Shown here piece after piece: positions 50,900 to 59,442 of a stretch of 64,000 nucleotides of DNA. Position 1 is the stretch's first letter, and each line of letters opens with the position of its first letter. The notes below the pieces were generated by a model, which saw only the letters and a program-made list of their open reading frames with translations, searched no databases and was not told the origin of the DNA. The DNA is from Bin87 sp965203985. Its GTDB lineage: Bacteria; Chloroflexota; Dehalococcoidia; Lucifugimonadales; UBA3495. The DNA lies in NCBI GenBank assembly GCA_965203985.1, contig CBDBDS010000013.1, forward strand, positions 186,001 to 250,000, written 5' to 3'. A program made the position numbers and the translations under genes.

Positions 50900-51868
50900 T
50901 CACGGCGTCAGCAGTATCTTCCCTGTAGTCTCCCGGCCCTCCAGGCGGCGGTGGGCCTCGGCGGCGTCGGCCAGCGGGAGGTTCAGGGTGACCTTTAGCC
51001 TGACCTCGCCCGACTGTACCCAATCCAGGCATTCCTCGGCGCGTTGCAGCAGTTCGTCGCGCGTGGCCGTGTAGTCGCCCAGGCTGGGGCGGGTCAGGAA
51101 CAGTGACCCGTTGCGCAGCATTCCGGAGTCCACCGGACCGACCGGCCCGCCGGCCTGACCATAGAGGGCCATGCAACCCCGCCGACCCAGGACGCGCAGG
51201 CCCTTCTCAAAGGTCGTTGCGCCCACGGCGTCGTAGATGATCTTGACGCCCTGGCCGTCGGTCATCCGGCGGACTTCTTCCTCGAAGTCCTGCCGGGTGT
51301 ACAGGATGACGTCGTCGGCGCCCGCGCCGCGGGCCATCGCCGCCTTCTCGTCGGTGGACACGGTGGTGTACACGTGGAGGCCCATGCGCTTCAGCATCTG
51401 GATGAGCAGCAGACCCATGCCGCCGGCGCCGGCGTGGACCAGCGCGCTCTGTCCGGCCCGCAGCGGCGCGATGTCGTTGACCAGGAAGTGCGCGGTCATG
51501 CACTGGAGCAGAGTGGCCGCGCCGGTCTCGAAGTCCATGTCGTCAGGGATGCGCACCAGCAGCCAGGCGGGAACCGCCTGCTGCTCAGAGTAGGACCCGG
51601 TGTGCATGGCGTAGGCAACCCGGTCGCCCACGGCAACCTCGGTGACGCCGTCACCCACGGCGATCACCTCACCCGATGCTTCACGACCGGGCGTCCAGGG
51701 GAAGGACGCTGGCGGATTGGTTCCCTTCCGACTCGACACGTCGGTGTAGTTGACGCCAATGTTGCGGATGGCAACCACCGCTTCGCCGGGACCAGCGGTG
51801 GGTTCAGGCATGTCCTCGTATGTGAGCACGTCAGGTCCGCCGACTTCGTAGGCGCGAATGCCTTTCAT
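50900..51868 (-). CDS. Quinone oxidoreductase-like (MDR, zinc-free) enzyme
   Basis: A 322-residue medium-chain reductase of the Qor type. VLTYEDMPEPTAGPGEAVVAI, GREASGEVIAVGDGVTEVAVGDRVAY, HAGAGGMGLLLIQM (NADPH-binding AxxGxxG) are conserved; the zinc ligands of alcohol dehydrogenases are absent. Predicted to reduce quinones or enones with NADPH. Intact; on the same strand as MmgE/PrpD. Confidence 0.9.
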   Translation of the reverse strand: MKGIRAYEVGGPDVLTYEDMPEPTAGPGEAVVAIRNIGVNYTDVSSRKGTNPPASFPWTPGREASGEVIAVGDGVTEVAVGDRVAYAMHTGSYSEQQAVPAWLLVRIPDDMDFETGAATLLQCMTAHFLVNDIAPLRAGQSALVHAGAGGMGLLLIQMLKRMGLHVYTTVSTDEKAAMARGAGADDVILYTRQDFEEEVRRMTDGQGVKIIYDAVGATTFEKGLRVLGRRGCMALYGQAGGPVGPVDSGMLRNGSLFLTRPSLGDYTATRDELLQRAEECLDWVQSGEVRLKVTLNLPLADAAEAHRRLEGRETTGKILLTP

Positions 51869-51921
51869 GGTATTACCTCCAGGGTTGTGGGTTCCTGCTT
51901 TCGCGGGAACGACGGGAAAAG

Positions 51922-53226
51922 TCAGCCGCCAAGTACGGATGCCATTCCGGTAACGTTGTCGATGTCGAGGATGCCGCGGAAACTGCTGACCGCTTCGTCG
52001 ATGTGGTCGGCCGGCAGGATGTAGCGGGTGCAGTAGAGGAATTTCGCGTCCAGTTCCTCGGCGTCCAGGGGCATGGCCGGCGAGCCCCGGGGATGGTCGA
52101 TACGATGGCGCAGGGTGCGGCCGTCGTTGAGGGTAATCGCCACCTCAGCCGGATCCAGGGCCAGCGGAGATGCCGGCAGGGTGGCCTCGATGGATACACG
52201 CTCCATCATGGCCCGGACACCCTCGTCCCGAACTGCCGGCTCTGAGAAGAAATTGATCAGCGGCGCCCCGTGGCACAGGGTCGCGGCGGCGATGAAACCG
52301 ATTGAACGGCGGGCCTGCCAACCGTCGGCGGGCAGGACGTGCGGCAGTTGCTCGATGGTTCCGGCGGTCACTCCGATGTGTACGGAAGAGATGTCGGACG
52401 GCTCAAATCGGTGCAACTGGGCGAGGCCGAGGATAGCGTCAATCACGCTGTGACTCGCCGCATGGCAGGGGTACAGGCGGATGGTGACCCCCGGGTCCTC
52501 CAGCCGCCAGTGGACGCCCAGGTCGGCAAGCGTCGTCGTTGCAAACGTCGGGCTGGAGCACGTCCCATCAATTCCGGCCTCGGCGCTCAGGGCGGCAATT
52601 ACGCCCTGCATGGCGGCTCTGCCCTGCGACATGGCGGCCGCGCCGGCGGAACCGTAGCCGGCGCCCCCGCTCGCTGCATCAACCGCCAGCCCTACCGCGC
52701 TGACCAGTCCGTCGGCGTCCAATCCCAGCAGCATGGACGACGCTACTGCCGCCCCCACCGCGCCAGCCGAGCCGCGCGTCGCATCGACCGTGCTGAGGCG
52801 TGCGGCGACCTCGCATCCGGCGGCGAATGCCGAAAGCACGTCCCGCCCGGAGTACCCGTGCATCTCGCCCAACGCCATCACGGGCGGAAACACGGCTGCG
52901 GTGACGTGCGCTCCTGTCCCCACGGCGTTGTCGTCGTAGTCCAGCAGCCGCACCAGGGTTCCGTTCACCAGCGACGCATATACCGGCGAGGTACGCATAC
53001 CCATGCCGATGATGGTGCTGCGGCCGTTGCCGCCCATCTCCCGCACGACACGCGCCAGCGCAACGCCATCGGGATGCGCCGCCCCCGCCAGGGCGGCTCC
53101 GGCGGCGTTGAGCATCATCTCGCGGCACAACTCGGCCACGGCCGGCGGCAAGGGGCTGTCCGCTTGAGCGACGCCGGCGGCGAACTCGGCAATCCGTCGT
53201 ATGGGTTCAGGTTCTGTGCGATTCAT
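51922..53226 (-). CDS. MmgE/PrpD-family protein
   Basis: A 434-residue MmgE/PrpD-family protein. AGAALAGAAHPDGVALARVV, LVNGTLVRLLDYDDNAVGTGAH and ALGEMHGYSGRDVLSAFAAG are conserved. PrpD is 2-methylcitrate dehydratase and related members act on aconitate-like acids; this one could be any of these. It begins 75 bases upstream of the hicA start on the other strand, so the two are divergent. Confidence 0.88.
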   Translation of the reverse strand: MNRTEPEPIRRIAEFAAGVAQADSPLPPAVAELCREMMLNAAGAALAGAAHPDGVALARVVREMGGNGRSTIIGMGMRTSPVYASLVNGTLVRLLDYDDNAVGTGAHVTAAVFPPVMALGEMHGYSGRDVLSAFAAGCEVAARLSTVDATRGSAGAVGAAVASSMLLGLDADGLVSAVGLAVDAASGGAGYGSAGAAAMSQGRAAMQGVIAALSAEAGIDGTCSSPTFATTTLADLGVHWRLEDPGVTIRLYPCHAASHSVIDAILGLAQLHRFEPSDISSVHIGVTAGTIEQLPHVLPADGWQARRSIGFIAAATLCHGAPLINFFSEPAVRDEGVRAMMERVSIEATLPASPLALDPAEVAITLNDGRTLRHRIDHPRGSPAMPLDAEELDAKFLYCTRYILPADHIDEAVSSFRGILDIDNVTGMASVLGG

Positions 53227-53288
53227 GGCAATGCAAGGATACCGACGGCCGGCCGCTGGCGCAACGCGGAGGCGCGGAACGCGGAGTG

Positions 53289-53294
53289 TATAAT
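53289..53294 (+). promoter_or_regulatory. -10 element of hicAB
   Basis: TATAAT at 53289-53294, only 6 bases before the GTG start of hicA at 53301. Transcription would begin at or next to the start codon, giving a leaderless mRNA. Confidence 0.55.
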
Positions 53295-53300
53295 GCCGGC

Positions 53301-53501
53301 GTGGACAGCAGGATGGTGATACGGCGGCTGGAGGATGATGGTTGGTATGTTGACCGCATCAAAGGATCACACCACCAGATGAAACACCCTTCCAAACCGG
53401 CCACTGTACCGGTACCCCACCCGCGCAAGGACGTCCCGATAGGGACGCTGAGAAACATTGAACGGTTGTCGGGTATCAGGTTACGGCCAAGGAATGACTG
53501 A
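53301..53501 (+). CDS. hicA: HicA toxin
   Basis: A 66-residue HicA mRNA interferase. VIRRLEDDGWYVDRIKGSHHQM has the double-stranded-RNA-binding-like fold with the catalytic His (GSHHQMKHP), and VPVPHPRKDVPIGTLRNI is the family's second half. The GTG start was chosen because the family begins 'DSREVIRRLE' here. The antitoxin gene starts 2 bases after the stop. Confidence 0.9.
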   Translation: MDSRMVIRRLEDDGWYVDRIKGSHHQMKHPSKPATVPVPHPRKDVPIGTLRNIERLSGIRLRPRND

Positions 53502-53503
53502 TA

Positions 53504-54316
53504 ATGACTGATATGGAACGCACATACATCGCTTTGGTTCACAAAGACCTGGACAGTGATTATGGGGTCAGCTTCCCGGACCTGCCGGGCTGCATTACTG
53601 TGGGTAGCACGCTGGAAGAAGCGCATGAGATGGCGCGGGGAGCACTGGCTCTGCACCTCGAAGGGTTGGGCGCGGATGGCGAAACTGTTCCGCCGCCGGG
53701 CTCTGCTGACCAAGCGTTGGCCCACGAAGACGCTTTTGATGCCATCGCTCTAATCGTTGTGGAAGCGCTGCCGGAGCGTACGGAAGAAGAAGCGCAGGCC
53801 GAGTTTGAGGCGTTCCTGGCGTCTGACGAGTACCAAGAAATCTATGGCCATCCGCTTACTGAGGATGAATTGGATAACTTGCCCGATTATGAGGAGCCTA
53901 TATCCGAGGCTCTCGCCTATGGTATTGGGTTGCGGCCGGTAACGGGCGCTGACGCGAACCGGATTTACGCTGCTTTGGTACACCGCAACGCCTGTGGCAT
54001 TTTTGACGTCAGATTTCCCGACTTCCCCGATTGCACGGCTGACGGCAGCGCTCTTGAAGAAGCCTGCAAAACAGCGCGGCAGGCGTTGGCTTGTCATTTG
54101 GAGAATATGGCCGCCGATGGCGCATCCATCCCCAAGCCGAGTTCAGCCTCCAACGTGCTGGCGCATCCCGATGCTGCTCACGCCGTAGCCTTGATTGTGG
54201 TTGAGGCTTTGCCGGATCGAGCGGAAGAAGCACAGCCGGCTCTGGCGACGCTCAAGTCCGTTGCGGAACGCGCCGGTTCGTATAGTGGCAACGACGCAAT
54301 CGCGGAAACTGTCTGA
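53504..54316 (+). CDS. hicB: HicB-like antitoxin with two HicB domains
   Basis: A 270-residue protein, about twice the usual length. Domain 1 (about residues 5-85): YIALVHKDLDSDYGVSFPDLPGC, ALALHLEGLG. Domain 2 (about residues 150-235): YAALVHRNACGIFDVRFPDFPDC, ALACHLENMA, with ALIVVEALP in both. They are joined by an acidic linker of about 65 residues. No DNA-binding helix-turn-helix or RHH is recognisable at the C-terminus. It probably neutralises HicA by masking its active site. Confidence 0.85.
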   Translation: MTDMERTYIALVHKDLDSDYGVSFPDLPGCITVGSTLEEAHEMARGALALHLEGLGADGETVPPPGSADQALAHEDAFDAIALIVVEALPERTEEEAQAEFEAFLASDEYQEIYGHPLTEDELDNLPDYEEPISEALAYGIGLRPVTGADANRIYAALVHRNACGIFDVRFPDFPDCTADGSALEEACKTARQALACHLENMAADGASIPKPSSASNVLAHPDAAHAVALIVVEALPDRAEEAQPALATLKSVAERAGSYSGNDAIAETV

Positions 54317-54329
54317 GTATTAATAGCAG

Positions 54330-54335
54330 TATACT
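54330..54335 (+). promoter_or_regulatory. Candidate -10 upstream of the frameshifted small gene
   Basis: TATACT at 54330-54335 within the palindrome CAGTATACTG, about 50 bases before the ATG at 54387. No -35 was recognised. Confidence 0.35.
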
Positions 54336-54386
54336 GCGCGGTGGGACAGACCGGCAGATGAATAACCCCAAAGGAAGGTTTCGCCT

Positions 54387-54709
54387 ATGGATACCAACAC
54401 CGTCGCTATTGTGGTTGCCATAGTCGGGGTGGGTGTGCTTTGGTCGGTGATTGGCGTGGTTGTGGCGTTAGCGCTGCTCCAGGGATTTTCGCTAATGGCC
54501 CCATTGGTTGGCGTATCGCCGCCCCTGACCAAAACATTCGCCAAACCCGAAACGAAATCCTGCAATTGCCTACCGAAGCACGCTACGACATCCAGCAGTT
54601 GACCGCCGCAGTACGTCAAACTAACGAAATGGCAATAGCTCTTGCCAACCGCCGCCACAACCAGGATGGCAATATCATTTTCATCTTGCCGGTTCAGCCT
54701 GCGGGGTGA
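54387..54709 (+). pseudogene. Small membrane protein gene with a probable frameshift
   Basis: The first frame gives MDTNTVAIVVAIVGVGVLWS and a membrane helix, then loses coding character near 54480 and stops at 54602. A second frame, open to 54709, contains QTRNEILQLPTEARYDIQQL and AAVRQTNEMAIALANRRHNQ, a well-formed amphipathic helix. A join near 54475 would give one protein of about 107 residues with a membrane anchor and coiled coil. Sequencing error is possible. Confidence 0.5.
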
Positions 54710-54837
54710 AACACTGGATGTATAACGTCGGAATACGGGCGGTAACTCATGTGAGAGCCGGCGCTGAGACGAGAAGCGAATAAAACAACGACACCGACGG
54801 CCAGCGCCTGATCCTCAGAAAGTAAAGGCTCCAATCT

Positions 54838-55185
54838 ATGTCAACTCAGAACGAAGAACGTCAGCGGCGGACCAACCGAATGCCTGTAGAGGCTGCCTTT
54901 GTTGCGATTGCCATAAATTTGGTGATCGTGTTAGCGTCCACCATCTGCCTTGCAGCCATGGGCAATCGTATTGGTCTGGAAATCGTGACCGGCAACAGAG
55001 GGTTATATGGGCCGGGTTGGGAAGGTGGCCTTGCCATCGCAATTTTCACTATTTTCTTTGCGATGGTATCTGTGCTGGTTTGCATACCGCGGAACATCAC
55101 AGTGAGTTGGATTTTCACCACTTTGTCGGTGCTGTTTTTCCTCGCGACGACGATTGCCACTGCCACTTCGTTCCACTCGATCTAG
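54838..55185 (+). CDS. Small membrane protein
   Basis: A 115-residue protein with three predicted membrane helices (about residues 17-40, 62-82, 88-110) and a charged N-terminus (TQNEERQRRTNR). Family not recognised. It ends 12 bases before lhgO and may be cotranscribed with it. Confidence 0.6.
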   Translation: MSTQNEERQRRTNRMPVEAAFVAIAINLVIVLASTICLAAMGNRIGLEIVTGNRGLYGPGWEGGLAIAIFTIFFAMVSVLVCIPRNITVSWIFTTLSVLFFLATTIATATSFHSI

Positions 55186-55197
55186 GAAGGTAAGAAT

Positions 55198-56448
55198 ATG
55201 TCGGCACAAAGTAGCGCCTCCAACTCGGTGGAAGAGCGGCAGTACGACGTGGCCATCGTGGGCGGCGGCATCATCGGGCTGTCCACGGCGATGCAGTTGC
55301 TGGAACGGTCGCCGGACCTCAGTGTCGCCGTGATCGAGAAAGAGGAGCAGTTGGCCCAGCATCAGACGGGTCACAACAGCGGCGTCATTCACTCCGGCAT
55401 CTACTACCGGCCCGGCTCGTGGAAGTCGCGGTTCTGCGTGGGCGGAAAGGACCGACTGATCCGGTTCTGCGACGAAAACGAGATCGAGTACGACCCCTGC
55501 GGAAAGGTGATCGTCGCCACCCACGAGAGCGAGTTGGGCCGCCTGGACGACCTGTACGAGCGCGGCGTCGCCAACGGCGTGCCGGACCTCGAGATGGTGG
55601 GACCCGAGCGGTTGCAGGAGATCGAGCCCCACACCACTGGCGTCCGCGCGTTATGGGCCCCGCACACCGGCATCGTCGACTACGTGCGGGTCGCCAATGC
55701 CTATGCGGGCAAATTCCAGTCGGCGGGCGGGGATATCTTCACCGGCGCGGCGGTGATACGCAGCAGGCAAACCTCGGGAGGCGCCGCCCTGGAGACCGAA
55801 CGCGGCGCCGTCCAGGCGCGACACGTCATCAACTGCGGCGGGCTTTATGCCGACAAGCTGGCGAGGATGATGGGCGAGGAGACCGACGTGCGCATCATCC
55901 CCTTCCGCGGCGAGTACTACAAGCTGACCAAGGCCAGCGAAGACTTGGTGAAAGGCCTGATCTATCCGGTACCCGATCCCAGGTTCCCCTTCCTGGGAGT
56001 GCACTACACGCGGAACATCCACGGCTACGTGGAGGCCGGCCCCAACGCAGTGCTGGCGTGGGCGCGGGAGGGCTACCGCAAGAGCAACATCAGCGTCGGA
56101 GAGACCGCCGGCGCGCTCGCCTTTCCAGGGTTCTGGAAGATGACCGCGCGCCACTGGAAGACGGGCATGCAGGAAATGCACCGTTCCTACAGCAAGTCCG
56201 TGTTCGTCAACGACCTCAAAAAGTTGATCCCCGAAATACGCGCCGAGCACCTGGAACCGGGCGGAAGCGGCGTACGCGCCCAGGCGGTTTCCACCTCCGG
56301 CGCGATCCTGGACGACTTCCATATCCTGCGGGGCCAGCGGGCGCTGCACGTGCTCAACGCCCCGTCGCCGGGCGCAACCTCGTCGCTGGCCATCGGCGAA
56401 TACCTGACGGACATGGCGGTTGAGGACTTCGGATTAGCGGTTCGCTGA
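55198..56448 (+). CDS. lhgO: L-2-hydroxyglutarate oxidase/dehydrogenase
   Basis: A 416-residue FAD enzyme that oxidises L-2-hydroxyglutarate to 2-oxoglutarate. VAIVGGGIIGLSTAMQLLE is the Rossmann FAD motif; HNSGVIHSGIYYRPGS is a near-signature of LhgO; FRGEYYKLT and FLGVHYTRNIHGYVEAGPNA follow. Electrons normally go to the quinone pool. AGGAAGG precedes the ATG. Confidence 0.92.
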   Translation: MSAQSSASNSVEERQYDVAIVGGGIIGLSTAMQLLERSPDLSVAVIEKEEQLAQHQTGHNSGVIHSGIYYRPGSWKSRFCVGGKDRLIRFCDENEIEYDPCGKVIVATHESELGRLDDLYERGVANGVPDLEMVGPERLQEIEPHTTGVRALWAPHTGIVDYVRVANAYAGKFQSAGGDIFTGAAVIRSRQTSGGAALETERGAVQARHVINCGGLYADKLARMMGEETDVRIIPFRGEYYKLTKASEDLVKGLIYPVPDPRFPFLGVHYTRNIHGYVEAGPNAVLAWAREGYRKSNISVGETAGALAFPGFWKMTARHWKTGMQEMHRSYSKSVFVNDLKKLIPEIRAEHLEPGGSGVRAQAVSTSGAILDDFHILRGQRALHVLNAPSPGATSSLAIGEYLTDMAVEDFGLAVR

Positions 56449-56573
56449 ACCTCGGACCAGCGCGCTCTTCAACGCGAGATCCGGGTCTCAGATCCGGATC
56501 GATCTTCGGTGGGCGCGGGTGCCCGTCTCCGCAACCCTCGGCCTGTTACCCCATACGGGTTTCTGCTATACTT

Positions 56574-56582
56574 GCCGCCTAG
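56574..56582 (+). promoter_or_regulatory. Extended -10 promoter for purA
   Basis: TGC-TATACT (56574-56582) lies about 105 bases upstream of the purA ATG. The sequence between 56583 and 56685 holds no gene; I see no riboswitch in it. Confidence 0.5.
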
Positions 56583-56685
56583 CCGACGAACGCCATCGCA
56601 CACTAAGAGTCGTGCCGCCGCTGGCAAGAGCCTGCGGGGGCGATTTTTCGGTTTGGCTTCTAAAATTATCCTGGAGTACAGAACA

Positions 56686-57975
56686 ATGCCGGCTTATGCC
56701 GTAATCGGGGGACAGTGGGGCGACGAGGGCAAGGGTAAAGTTATCGATTACCTTGCCGGCCAATCCGATTGCGTAGTGCGATACGCCGGCGGGAACAACG
56801 CCGGACACACTGTCATCAACGAGCGTGGGCAATTCCAGCTCCACCTGGTGCCTTCCGGCATCTGCTGGCCGGGCATCACCGGCATCATCGGAAACGGCGT
56901 GGTCGTCAATCCCGAAGTGCTCCTGGGGGAGATCTCCGGTCTCGAGCAGCAGGGCATCGACACCAGCCTGTTGTTCGTCAGCGACCGCGCCCACGTCATC
57001 ATGCCCTATCACATCCTGCTGGATGAGCTCCAAGAGAAGGCTCGCGGCCGCGGCGCCATCGGCACCACCGGACAGGGGATCGGCCCGGCCTACGTGGACA
57101 AGGCTTCCCGCGACGGCATCCGCGTTGGCGAACTGCTGGATACCACCGAGCAACTGCCCGACCGGGTTCAGGCCGCCGTGGAGATGAAGAACCGGGTCAT
57201 CACCGGCGTGTACGGTGGCGACCCCGTGGACGCGGACGAGATGCTCCAACTTTGCCGCCGGTGGGGAGAGCGGCTGCGGCCAATGGTCCGGCCCACCGAA
57301 CAGATGGTGCAACACCTGCTGGAACAGGGCAAGCGCGTGCTGCTGGAAGGCGCGCAGGGGACGCTGCTGGACGTCGACCACGGGTCGTATCCCTACGTAA
57401 CCTCATCGTCGCCGTCCATCGGCGGCGCCATCACCGGCCTGGGCATAAACCCCCAGTCCATAGAGGGTGTCCTCGGCGTGTTCAAGGCCTATTCCACCCG
57501 CGTTGGCGGGGGACCGATGCCCACCGAAATGCACGACCAGGCCGGCGAAGACCTGCGGGAGAAAGCCCACGAATACGGCACCACCACGGGCCGGGCCCGG
57601 CGGGTCGGCTGGTTCGATTCCGTTGCCGCCCGCTACAGCCGCCAGATCAACGGTTTCACCGGAATCGTGCTGACCCGTCTCGACATTCTGGACGGCATGA
57701 AAGAAGTCAAAATCTGCGTCGGGTACCGTGCCGATGGTAAGGATCTGGACCGCTTCCCGGCCGATACCGCCCTGTTGGAGCGCTGCGAACCCGTATACGA
57801 AAAGATGTCGGGTTGGATGGAACCCACCGCCAGCGCGACACAAACGGAGCAGTTACCGGCCAACGCCCTGGCCTACGTGAAGCGAATCGAAGCTCTCGTA
57901 GGCTGCGATGCCCAGATCATTTCCACCGGCCCGAGTCGCGAAGAAACCATAGCGATTGAACAGATTATCCGGTAG
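56686..57975 (+). CDS. purA: Adenylosuccinate synthase
   Basis: A 429-residue PurA converting IMP and aspartate to adenylosuccinate with GTP. GGQWGDEGKGKVIDYLAG is the GTP loop; NNAGHTV, GTTGQGIGPAYVDKASRDGIR and GGGPMPTE are the substrate and catalytic segments. The start at 56686 has TGGAG upstream; a longer frame from 56509 has no family similarity. Full length and intact. Confidence 0.96.
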   Translation: MPAYAVIGGQWGDEGKGKVIDYLAGQSDCVVRYAGGNNAGHTVINERGQFQLHLVPSGICWPGITGIIGNGVVVNPEVLLGEISGLEQQGIDTSLLFVSDRAHVIMPYHILLDELQEKARGRGAIGTTGQGIGPAYVDKASRDGIRVGELLDTTEQLPDRVQAAVEMKNRVITGVYGGDPVDADEMLQLCRRWGERLRPMVRPTEQMVQHLLEQGKRVLLEGAQGTLLDVDHGSYPYVTSSSPSIGGAITGLGINPQSIEGVLGVFKAYSTRVGGGPMPTEMHDQAGEDLREKAHEYGTTTGRARRVGWFDSVAARYSRQINGFTGIVLTRLDILDGMKEVKICVGYRADGKDLDRFPADTALLERCEPVYEKMSGWMEPTASATQTEQLPANALAYVKRIEALVGCDAQIISTGPSREETIAIEQIIR

Positions 57976-58061
57976 CACGTTTAACATTTTCGTAATAACA
58001 TTGTTGCCGCGGCGTCGCCTGCCGGATGGGGGCGAAATAACTAGCCGCGGAGGAAAATGTT

Positions 58062-58529
58062 ATGGCCACAAATAACGCTACTCCGGCGGATACGTCCATC
58101 TTTGGCCGTATCTTCGTGCGGTTCACCGACGAGTTCTATCTCTTATTCAGGCTGATATTCGCCTTCCTTGTCTCCCTGCACGGGGCACAAAAGGCGTTCC
58201 AGATGTGGGGATTTCCACCGCCCGGCAGCGGGCCCCCCGACATTGTTTACGTCGCAGGTTGGATCGAGTTCATCTCGGCCCTCCTCATCGGCTTCGGTGT
58301 GCTGACCCGCCTCGGCGCCGGCGCTTTGTGCGTGACCATGGTGATTGCGTACTTCATGATGCACTTCCCCAACGGCATTGCCCCGCACATCTTCCCGGCC
58401 GAAGGCGGTTTCACCGCTTCCGGTGGCGAGGTTTCTATCCTGTGGTTCGCCATCGCCGGCATCATTGGCATCATGGGCAGCCGGAAGTACGGGCTGGAAC
58501 GCCTCATTCTCAAGAAAGAAATCCTGTAG
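58062..58529 (+). CDS. DoxX-family membrane protein
   Basis: A 155-residue protein with four predicted membrane helices. LIFAFLVSLHGAQKAFQMWG (start of the family), WIEFISALLIGFGVLTRLGA and YFMMHFPNGI match DoxX. The role is unclear in most bacteria; some relatives are subunits of thiosulfate:quinone oxidoreductase. Followed by a strong hairpin at 58565-58590. Confidence 0.87.
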   Translation: MATNNATPADTSIFGRIFVRFTDEFYLLFRLIFAFLVSLHGAQKAFQMWGFPPPGSGPPDIVYVAGWIEFISALLIGFGVLTRLGAGALCVTMVIAYFMMHFPNGIAPHIFPAEGGFTASGGEVSILWFAIAGIIGIMGSRKYGLERLILKKEIL

Positions 58530-58564
58530 CAACTCCACAGCATAGGACCAAACTCACACCGACC

Positions 58565-58590
58565 GCCCGGCGTCCCTCGTGACGCCGGGC
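58565..58590 (+). terminator. Strong hairpin between doxX and the next gene
   Basis: GCCCGGCGTC (58565-58574) pairs with GACGCCGGGC (58581-58590), a perfect 10-bp stem with a 6-base loop. No T-run follows, so it may attenuate or protect the transcript rather than terminate it. Confidence 0.45.
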
Positions 58591-58604
58591 AAAGAGTAGT
58601 CATC

Positions 58605-58835
58605 ATGCAGCAACAAGCAGCGCGTTTCGGTATCTATTTCAACTCCTCCCAGAACCAGGTGGTTCGGATCAATTCCCCCTACTGGTTCCCGCCCGAACCG
58701 GAATGGCAGAAGGTCACCGGCGAGGTCAACGCCACCCTCCTGGACCTGCGGCGGATGATCGGGGAGCAAGGTCTGTCTTCAGACCCCGACGGAGTGACCT
58801 GGACCACCCTGCCGTTGTTGGACGAAGACAACTAG
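58605..58835 (+). CDS. Small hypothetical protein
   Basis: A 76-residue soluble protein of unknown family, MQQQAARFGIYFNSSQNQVV to WTTLPLLDEDN. Weak AAAGAG ribosome-binding site. The next gene begins 6 bases after the stop, so the pair may be cotranscribed. Confidence 0.5.
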   Translation: MQQQAARFGIYFNSSQNQVVRINSPYWFPPEPEWQKVTGEVNATLLDLRRMIGEQGLSSDPDGVTWTTLPLLDEDN

Positions 58836-58841
58836 CCCGTT

Positions 58842-59366
58842 ATGGCCTCGGAGCCGCCGGGAGCCGTACCGGAACCGGCCCCCGAGGCCGTTGAGTATCC
58901 CCGCCCGCCCGGATGGCGTGGGCGGATGATGGCCGCCAACCCCGAGCAGGCCCGCCGCTGGATGCGCTGGGCCTGGGTCTGTGGGCTGGTGTGGTGGGTC
59001 TGGACGATAGGAGTGCTGGTCGTTTGGATGGCCGCTCCCGCCCTTGCGGTGTCCGAAGTCGAGGGCAGCGCCCCGGCGATACCGCCGGCCAACCTCCTCA
59101 TCTACTACGGTATCGAGGGTTTGGTATTGGCGCTGCTGGCGCTGGGAGTGATGCGCCGCTGGCGGCCGGCGGCAGTCCTGTTGGCGGTAGGGTTCGTAGT
59201 GTCCCGGATCGTGCTGATCCTTCTCGGCCTGATAACCTTGGACAGCTTCCGAGACGCGATTTGGATCGTCATCTACGGGGGGCTGCTGTTTGCCTTCGTG
59301 CGTGGGGTACAGGGCGCCTACAGCTACCACTGGTTCACCCGTCCGCCCCTGCCGAAGCAGCGGTAG
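58842..59366 (+). CDS. Membrane protein of unknown function
   Basis: A 174-residue protein with a Pro-rich cytoplasmic N-terminus (GAVPEPAPEAVEYPRPPGW) and four predicted membrane helices (about residues 42-67, 84-105, 110-130, 135-158). No family recognised. It converges with the monooxygenase gene; a bidirectional terminator lies between them. Confidence 0.6.
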   Translation: MASEPPGAVPEPAPEAVEYPRPPGWRGRMMAANPEQARRWMRWAWVCGLVWWVWTIGVLVVWMAAPALAVSEVEGSAPAIPPANLLIYYGIEGLVLALLALGVMRRWRPAAVLLAVGFVVSRIVLILLGLITLDSFRDAIWIVIYGGLLFAFVRGVQGAYSYHWFTRPPLPKQR

Positions 59367-59386
59367 GCGATTGCGGTGACACAAAT

Positions 59387-59417
59387 GATGAGGGCGGGTG
59401 ATCAACCCGCCCTCATC
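59387..59417. terminator. Bidirectional terminator between convergent genes
   Basis: GATGAGGGCGGGT (59387-59399) pairs perfectly with ACCCGCCCTCATC (59405-59417), loop GATCA. It lies between the stops of the two convergent genes. T-runs are short, so efficiency is uncertain. Confidence 0.65.
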
Positions 59418-59442
59418 TCTGTTAGCGTGACCTGTGGATTGA

